A DNA stretch of 6,512 bases, taken from Burkholderiales bacterium (GTDB lineage: Bacteria > Pseudomonadota > Gammaproteobacteria > Burkholderiales > Burkholderiaceae_E). The stretch is taken from positions 93,140 to 99,651 of the forward strand of contig CP070753.1 of assembly GCA_020348765.1 (NCBI GenBank). The letters are read 5' to 3'. Shown here one piece after another: positions 5,928 through 6,512 of this stretch. Numbering within the stretch: the stretch's first letter is position 1; each line of letters opens with the position of its first letter. The notes below the pieces were generated by a model. That model worked only from the letters and a program-made list of their open reading frames with translations. It had not been told where the DNA came from and did no database searches. The position numbers were made by a program, and so were the translations under genes.

Positions 5928-6512
5928 ATGAGTGCAGCGATGCAACGGCTGGTCGAGCGCATCGGCTCGGGTACGAGCGTCCCGTTCCAGGTCGAGCTCG
6001 CCGATGGTTCATCGTACCGGAACCTCGAACAGCCGCCGGAGGCGCGGATTCGTTTCCGGAACCGGCGCGCGCATTGGAAAACCCTGCTGTTCGGCCATGT
6101 CGGCATCCTCGAGGCCTATTTCGACGGCGACGTCGAGATCGAGGGCGACATGGCGACGGTGTTCGCGATCGCGTTCGACAGCGGCTTCGACCGGACCGCG
6201 CACGACCGGCTCACGATCCGGCTGCGCAACAAGTGGCACGAATGGCGGTTCTCGAACCGCAGCATCGATCAGGCCCGAACCAATGCGCGCTTCCACTACG
6301 GGCTGGGCACCGAGTTCTACCGGCTGTGGCTCGACCAGCCTTTGATGATGTACACCTGTGCCTACTGGCCCGAGGGAACGCGATCGGTCGAGGAGGCCCA
6401 GGTCAACAAGATCGAGCACGTCTGCCGCAAGATCCAGCTCAAGCCCGGAGAGTCCGTGATCGACATCGGGACCGGGTTCGGCGGCTTCATGCTGCACGCG
6501 GTCGAGCACTAC
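5928..6512 (+). CDS. cfa: Cyclopropane-fatty-acyl-phospholipid synthase (5' part, cut by window edge)
   Basis: The first 195 codons of a SAM-dependent methyltransferase that adds a methylene bridge to cis double bonds of membrane phospholipid acyl chains, usually on entry to stationary phase or under acid stress. The N-terminal domain (about 1-110) has the hydrophobic/acidic pattern of the CFA-synthase N-terminal domain, with ILEAYFDGDVEIEGD at 60-74. It is followed by HYGLGTEFYRLWLD (123-136) and MYTCAYW (141-147). Cys144 aligns with E. coli Cfa Cys139, a bicarbonate-site residue. SAM motif I is VIDIGTGFGG (177-186); Thr replaces the Cys of E. coli (DIGCGWGG). The rest of the methyltransferase domain, including the other active-site residues, lies beyond 6512, so completeness cannot be judged. 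It could instead be a related fatty-acid methyltransferase of the same family. It is divergent from ettA. Confidence 0.88.
   Translation, partial: MSAAMQRLVERIGSGTSVPFQVELADGSSYRNLEQPPEARIRFRNRRAHWKTLLFGHVGILEAYFDGDVEIEGDMATVFAIAFDSGFDRTAHDRLTIRLRNKWHEWRFSNRSIDQARTNARFHYGLGTEFYRLWLDQPLMMYTCAYWPEGTRSVEEAQVNKIEHVCRKIQLKPGESVIDIGTGFGGFMLHAVEHY

Overview
The window is a compact, GC-rich chromosomal stretch with six protein-coding genes and almost no spare DNA. The EttA and CFA-synthase sequences and the dense, short-spacer layout suggest a high-GC Gammaproteobacterium (or a close proteobacterial relative). The genus cannot be fixed from this sequence alone. No insertion sequence, phage gene, CRISPR array, tRNA or rRNA was seen. 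I find nothing here that amounts to a previously undescribed system. The interest lies in regulation and enzyme specificity.

Left part (77-2933, + strand): three co-directional genes that look like one transcription unit. An amidase-signature hydrolase overlaps, by 4 bases (GTGA), a small flavodoxin-like protein. A 10-helix EamA/DMT transporter follows after a short gap. Together they could be a small catabolic or detoxification unit (hydrolysis, flavin-dependent redox, transport), but no substrate can be read from the sequence.

Middle part (2974-5773, - strand): ettA, encoding the ABC-F translational throttle factor, followed after 13 bases by a 6-phosphofructokinase of the mixed-substrate group III type. 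The Shine-Dalgarno of the kinase gene touches the ettA stop codon, so the two are probably co-transcribed and perhaps translationally coupled. The kinase has a Gly plus Lys combination at the two positions that separate ATP- from pyrophosphate-dependent enzymes, so its phosphoryl donor is uncertain. This pair converges with the transporter gene across a 40-base spacer.

Right part (5774-6512): a 154-base divergent intergenic region holds a perfect 7-bp GC hairpin and an extended -10 element that fits the sigma-S consensus. It is followed by the 5' part (195 codons) of a cyclopropane-fatty-acyl-phospholipid synthase gene that runs off the window edge. In E. coli, cfa has a sigma-S-dependent promoter, which makes the -10 match worth testing.
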